A DNA stretch of 8,950 nucleotides, from the NCBI GenBank assembly GCA_900555725.1, contig USMD01000077.1, positions 1 to 8,950 on the forward strand. The letters are read 5' to 3'. The first letter of the stretch is position 1; every line of letters starts with the position of its first letter. The DNA is from an uncultured Garciella sp. GTDB lineage: Bacteria; Bacillota; Clostridia; Eubacteriales; Garciellaceae. The position numbers and the translations under genes are program-made. This document shows positions 6,013-8,950 of the stretch, one piece after another. The notes beneath the pieces are model-generated. The model was not told where the DNA came from, did no database searches, and worked only from the letters and a program-made list of their open reading frames with translations.

Positions 6013-6903
6013 ATGGATCTAAAAAAGGTGAAGAAAAAAGATAGAGCAAGAGAGTCCATAAAGAAAAATCAGAGTATTTTTAAATGCCCTATATGTAGTA
6101 GTAAAATGTTTATCAATGATTTTAATAATTTAGCTTGTAGTTGTAAACATAGTTTTGATTTATCCAAAAAGGGCTATTTGAATTTATTAACAACAAAGAG
6201 CACTCCTGTATATTCTAAAGAATTATTTGAGGCCAGACATAAAGTTTGTGAAGCTGGGTTTTATCATCCTTTGATTGATGAAATGGCAAAAATAATTGAC
6301 AGATATGAAAAATCAATCGATCATAAGGGAATAAATATTTTAGATGCAGGATGCGGTGAAGGATCTCATATCTATGGGATTTCTAAAAAGATGGTAGAAA
6401 ATCAGGACAATACTTATGTTGGGGTGGATATTTCAAAAGACAGTATTAATATTGCTGCAAGAAACAATGGGGATATGATTTGGTGTGTAGCAGACTTAGC
6501 AAAACTGCCTTTTCAAAATAAAAGTTTTCATGTTGTTTTAAATATATTATCTCCAGCAAATTATGGAGAATTTAATAGAATATTGAGAGAGAAAGGGATG
6601 GTTATAAAAGTAGTTCCAGGATCACAGTATCTTAAAGAATTGCGTGAAACAATTTATAAAGATAAGAATGGTTCTAAGTATTCTAATAGTGAAGTAATTC
6701 ATTATTTTAAGCAAAAGCTAGAGGTTAAAGACCTCCGAAATATTCACTATAAATTTGATGTTAAAGAAGATTTTTTACCATATTTTATTAAAATGACGCC
6801 ATTAACATGGGGGGGAAATATGGAGAGATTTTATGATATATATGAAAAGAATCTATCTTCAATAACTGTAGATTTAACAATAATCATTGGGACAAAAAAA
6901 TAA
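6013..6903 (+). CDS. rlmA: 23S rRNA guanine-N1 methyltransferase, RlmA family
   Basis: SAM-dependent methyltransferase of the RlmA/TlrB family, which methylates N1 of a guanine in hairpin 35 of 23S rRNA (G745 in E. coli, G748 in Gram-positive RlmAII). The 296-aa protein has the N-terminal zinc site Cys25, Cys28, Cys42 and His46, with the HSFDLSKKGYLNLL stretch (46-59) that follows it in this family. The Rossmann motif I is LDAGCGEGSH (110-119), then VGVDISKDSI (136-145) for the SAM ribose, and the family motif MTPLTW at 261-266. Compared with E. coli RlmA it has about 20 extra lysine-rich residues at the start, common in Gram-positive members. GAGGTGA (5996-6002) is 10 bases before the ATG, a slightly long spacing. 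It ends 9 bases from the convergent lplA gene with no clear terminator between. Which of G745 or G748 is modified cannot be read from sequence alone; G748 is the likelier by phylum. Confidence 0.88.
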   Translation: MDLKKVKKKDRARESIKKNQSIFKCPICSSKMFINDFNNLACSCKHSFDLSKKGYLNLLTTKSTPVYSKELFEARHKVCEAGFYHPLIDEMAKIIDRYEKSIDHKGINILDAGCGEGSHIYGISKKMVENQDNTYVGVDISKDSINIAARNNGDMIWCVADLAKLPFQNKSFHVVLNILSPANYGEFNRILREKGMVIKVVPGSQYLKELRETIYKDKNGSKYSNSEVIHYFKQKLEVKDLRNIHYKFDVKEDFLPYFIKMTPLTWGGNMERFYDIYEKNLSSITVDLTIIIGTKK

Positions 6904-6912
6904 ACAGACATT

Positions 6913-7893
6913 CTAAAAAATACATCCCATTAACTGATCTATAGTGATTTTATAGAAGAAATCGGCAGCGTGTATCTCTTTTAGTTTTCCTTGAATCTCT
7001 TTTTCCCTATAGGGACAGCCTATTAAGGAGCTTGAGATGAACTCTACATCTCCTTTGCTGAAAAAATCTCCATGTATCTTACACTGATGGATATAGCCCT
7101 TTTTTACATCTAAATGAAACTCTATTTTCCCACCCTCTAACCTTTTGCTTTTTACAATGTTAAACTTTGGAGATTGTCCATAATTCCAGTCCCAAGTCCT
7201 AAATTTTTTCTCTGTAATCTCGTTAACCCTTTCTATGTCTTTAGAAGTTAATTGATAGGTTCCTTCTGTATTTTTTAATAGATTTTGTAGCATACGTTCT
7301 TTAAACTCTAGGGCATCTATCTTTTTGTCTATATAATCAATGACATTTGTTACCCGTTCCCGTATGGACTTGATTCCCTTGGAGATGATTTTATCATCAG
7401 AGGCAGTAATTGCCTTTACTAATTCTTCTAAATCTGTATTGAATAAAATAGATCCATGGTGTAAAACGCACTTATGATTTGTATACTGGGCATTTCCAGA
7501 AATCTTTTTACCTTCTACTAGGATATCATTTCTTCCACTTAACTTAGCTTCTACCCCTAACTTGGATAGGGCTTGGATAATGGGAATGGTATAGATATGG
7601 AAATTAATTTCCCTAGAAGGTTTATTTTTTACAATAAAACTAAACTGCCAGCCATTAGGATCGGTATATATAGTTCCTCCCCCACTGATACGTCTTACCA
7701 CGTGGATCTTCTTTTTCCGTATATAATCCTGGTTCACTTCTTCTATGGTATTTTGATGCCTTCCAATCATTAAGGTAGGCTCTGTTCTCCAAAATATAAA
7801 ATAAGAATCGCTTATATTTAATTCGTAGATTAAATACTCTTCTAAGGCAAAGTTAAAAAAAGGATCTAAGGAATTGTTTTCTATGTATATCAT
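6913..7893 (-). CDS. lplA: Lipoate-protein ligase A
   Basis: Cytoplasmic enzyme that activates lipoate with ATP to lipoyl-AMP and transfers it to a lysine on lipoyl domains such as GcvH or the E2 subunits of 2-oxoacid dehydrogenases. The 326-aa protein carries the family motifs RRISGGGTIYTD (67-78, lipoate and ATP binding), GRNDI (120-124), KKISGNAQ (129-136) with Lys130 as the expected catalytic lysine, and HHGSIL (145-150). The C-terminal accessory domain is present (about 230-326, beginning RTWDWNYGQSPKF), so it is a full two-domain LplA rather than a LipM/LipL octanoyltransferase, which lack this arrangement. The start overlaps the lipA stop (ATGA, 7893-7890), and AAGGAG (complement of 7902-7907) lies 8 bases upstream inside lipA. 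It should be co-transcribed and translationally coupled with lipA. It ends tail to tail with rlmA. Confidence 0.93.
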   Translation of the reverse strand: MIYIENNSLDPFFNFALEEYLIYELNISDSYFIFWRTEPTLMIGRHQNTIEEVNQDYIRKKKIHVVRRISGGGTIYTDPNGWQFSFIVKNKPSREINFHIYTIPIIQALSKLGVEAKLSGRNDILVEGKKISGNAQYTNHKCVLHHGSILFNTDLEELVKAITASDDKIISKGIKSIRERVTNVIDYIDKKIDALEFKERMLQNLLKNTEGTYQLTSKDIERVNEITEKKFRTWDWNYGQSPKFNIVKSKRLEGGKIEFHLDVKKGYIHQCKIHGDFFSKGDVEFISSSLIGCPYREKEIQGKLKEIHAADFFYKITIDQLMGCIF

Positions 7894-8771
7894 AGACAGT
7901 ACTCCTTCTCTTTCACTTGATTGACGGCTTCTAATGCGTGATAAGAACTTCTTACAAAGGGGGAACTAGCTACAAATTTAATCCCCTTCTCTTCCCCTAC
8001 CTTTTTATAAATATCATAGGTTTCTAAAGTCACATATTCCTTTACTTCAATATGTTTCGATGAGGGTCGTAAATATTGTCCTATGGTTAAGATATCACAA
8101 TCAATCTCTACTAGATCATCCATTAAAGCAAAGACATCTTCCCCCTTTTCCCCTAATCCTACCATAATTCCTGTTTTGGTTATGATCCCTGGTGCTTCTT
8201 CTTTGACATATCTTAAAACATCTAGGGACCTGTGATAGTTTGCTTCTGGTCTAACTTTAGAATAAAGGGATGGGACCGTTTCTACATTGTGATTGATCAC
8301 ATCTGGCTTTGCTTCAATGATTATGTTGATATTTTCCTTTATCCCTTTCATATCTGGTATTAAAACCTCTACGGTAGAATCCGGTAATTCTCTTTTTAAG
8401 GCTTTGATTGTATTCGCAAAATGATGGGCTCCTCCATCTTCCAGATCATCCCGAGTAACAGAAGTTACCACAATATGCTTTAGGCCTAATTTTTTAGAAG
8501 CCTTTGCCACATTTTCTGGTTCTTTAGGATCCAAAGGAAAAATCTCTTCCTTTGATACATTACAAAATCTACAATGCCTGGTGCAATTGGGTCCCATGAT
8601 CATAAAGGTAGCGGTATTCTTTTTAAAACATTCCCCCATATTGGGGCAACTGGCTTTCTTACATACGGTATTTAGGGATAATTGTTTCATCAGAATATTC
8701 ATTTTTCGAATTGCTGCTCGGTCTTCTTTGGTGTATGTCTTTTTCATCCATTTAGGCTTTTTTTGCTCCAT
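7890..8771 (-). CDS. lipA: Lipoyl synthase (radical SAM)
   Basis: Radical SAM enzyme that inserts two sulfurs into octanoyl groups bound to lipoyl domains. Numbered from the ATG at 8771 (293 aa): the auxiliary [4Fe-4S] cluster motif CX4CX5C is Cys37, Cys42, Cys48 and its conserved serine lies in FVRSSYHA near 275-276; the radical SAM motif CX3CX2C is Cys63, Cys67, Cys70 in CTRHCRFC. VTSVTRDDLEDGGA (103-116), GLGE (205-208) and TIGQYLRPS (229-237) are further family blocks. The start at 8771 is preferred over the ATG at 8786 because the ribosome binding site GGGGTGA (complement of 8776-8782) lies just before 8771 and inside the longer frame. It is the first gene of a two-gene operon with lplA, and a good sigma-A promoter precedes it. 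All cluster ligands are intact, so the enzyme is expected to be active. Confidence 0.95.
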   Translation of the reverse strand: MEQKKPKWMKKTYTKEDRAAIRKMNILMKQLSLNTVCKKASCPNMGECFKKNTATFMIMGPNCTRHCRFCNVSKEEIFPLDPKEPENVAKASKKLGLKHIVVTSVTRDDLEDGGAHHFANTIKALKRELPDSTVEVLIPDMKGIKENINIIIEAKPDVINHNVETVPSLYSKVRPEANYHRSLDVLRYVKEEAPGIITKTGIMVGLGEKGEDVFALMDDLVEIDCDILTIGQYLRPSSKHIEVKEYVTLETYDIYKKVGEEKGIKFVASSPFVRSSYHALEAVNQVKEKEYCL

Positions 8772-8821
8772 ATTATCACCCCGCATAATATATTTGTATT
8801 TTTTTGGAACAATTTAGTCCT

Positions 8822-8850
8822 ATTATAATACAGCTTACAAATTGTGTCTA
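8822..8850 (-). promoter_or_regulatory. Sigma-A promoter of lipA-lplA
   Basis: On the minus strand TAGACA (complement of 8845-8850, 5 of 6 to the -35 consensus) and a perfect TATAAT (complement of 8822-8827) are separated by exactly 17 bases. Transcription should start near 8815, giving a leader of about 45 bases before the lipA ATG at 8771. Confidence 0.75.
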
Positions 8851-8871
8851 TTTTATTCCTTATTAACAGAA

Positions 8872-8885
8872 AATTTTGCAAAATT
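8872..8885. promoter_or_regulatory. Perfect 14-bp palindrome upstream of lipA
   Basis: AATTTTGCAAAATT is identical on both strands. It begins 21 bases upstream of the lipA -35 box, centred about 63 bases before the likely transcription start. The position would suit an activator site; AT-rich palindromes also arise by chance, and I cannot link it to a named regulator. Confidence 0.35.
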
Positions 8886-8923
8886 CCTATTGATTCTCTT
8901 AGACTTTTTCTTTATAATAATAG

Positions 8924-8950
8924 CTGTCTCTTATACACATCTGACGCTGC
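8924..8950. other. Nextera/Tn5 adapter read-through (artefact)
   Basis: Bases 8924-8942 equal the 19-base Tn5 mosaic end in reverse complement (CTGTCTCTTATACACATCT), and 8943-8950 (GACGCTGC) match the start of the Nextera transposase adapter that follows it in library molecules. This is sequencing library DNA left at a contig end, not part of the genome. Confidence 0.97.

Noticed and set aside
6887..6930. Bidirectional terminator between rlmA and lplA (GGGA ... TCCC)
   Set aside because: Only 4-5 pairs over a long A-rich loop; not a credible hairpin.
8921..8950. Possible Tn5 or IS50 insertion at the right end
   Set aside because: The bases after the 19-bp mosaic end match the Nextera adapter, not IS50 sequence, and the match stops at the contig edge.

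Overview
The window looks like chromosomal DNA of a low-GC Gram-positive anaerobe, most likely a member of Clostridia. This rests on AT-rich codon use, strong AGGAGG-type ribosome binding sites, tight translational coupling, and protein types (LanFEG immunity transporter, Gram-positive RlmA, LplA/LipA pair). I cannot name the genus. The last 27 bases are not biological: they match the Tn5 mosaic end plus Nextera transposase adapter, so position 8923 is the real end of the genomic sequence and the window is probably a whole short contig.

Region 1 (1-4553, + strand) is one compact operon: an ABC ATPase (LanF type), two paralogous six-helix permeases (LanE and LanG types), an OmpR-family response regulator and a membrane histidine kinase. 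Gaps between genes are -1 to 30 bases. The picture is a self-contained sensing and resistance module: the kinase detects a peptide antibiotic or envelope stress, the regulator turns on the operon, and the transporter removes lantibiotic-like peptides from the membrane. No precursor peptide, modification enzyme or exporter is present here, so it looks like an orphan resistance system (compare CprABC of Clostridioides difficile) rather than part of a producer cluster.

Region 2 (4554-6903, + strand) is AT-richer and more loosely packed. A ~390-base gene-poor stretch holds a strong hairpin and possible decayed coding sequence. It is followed by tag (3-methyladenine DNA glycosylase I), a clear pseudogene (permease-prefix-domain protein with an internal stop and a frameshift), and an RlmA-type 23S rRNA guanine methyltransferase.

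Region 3 (6913-8923, - strand) converges on rlmA and is a lipA-lplA operon with a good sigma-A promoter and a perfect 14-bp palindrome upstream. LipA inserts sulfur into octanoyl groups and LplA attaches lipoate, so both synthesis and salvage of protein-bound lipoate are encoded together.

I see no CRISPR array, tRNA, rRNA or complete mobile element, and no convincing wholly new system. The items most worth a second look are the orphan lantibiotic operon with its E-loop ATPase, the hairpin that masks a ribosome binding site after it, the palindrome upstream of lipA, the decaying pseudogene, and the adapter tail.
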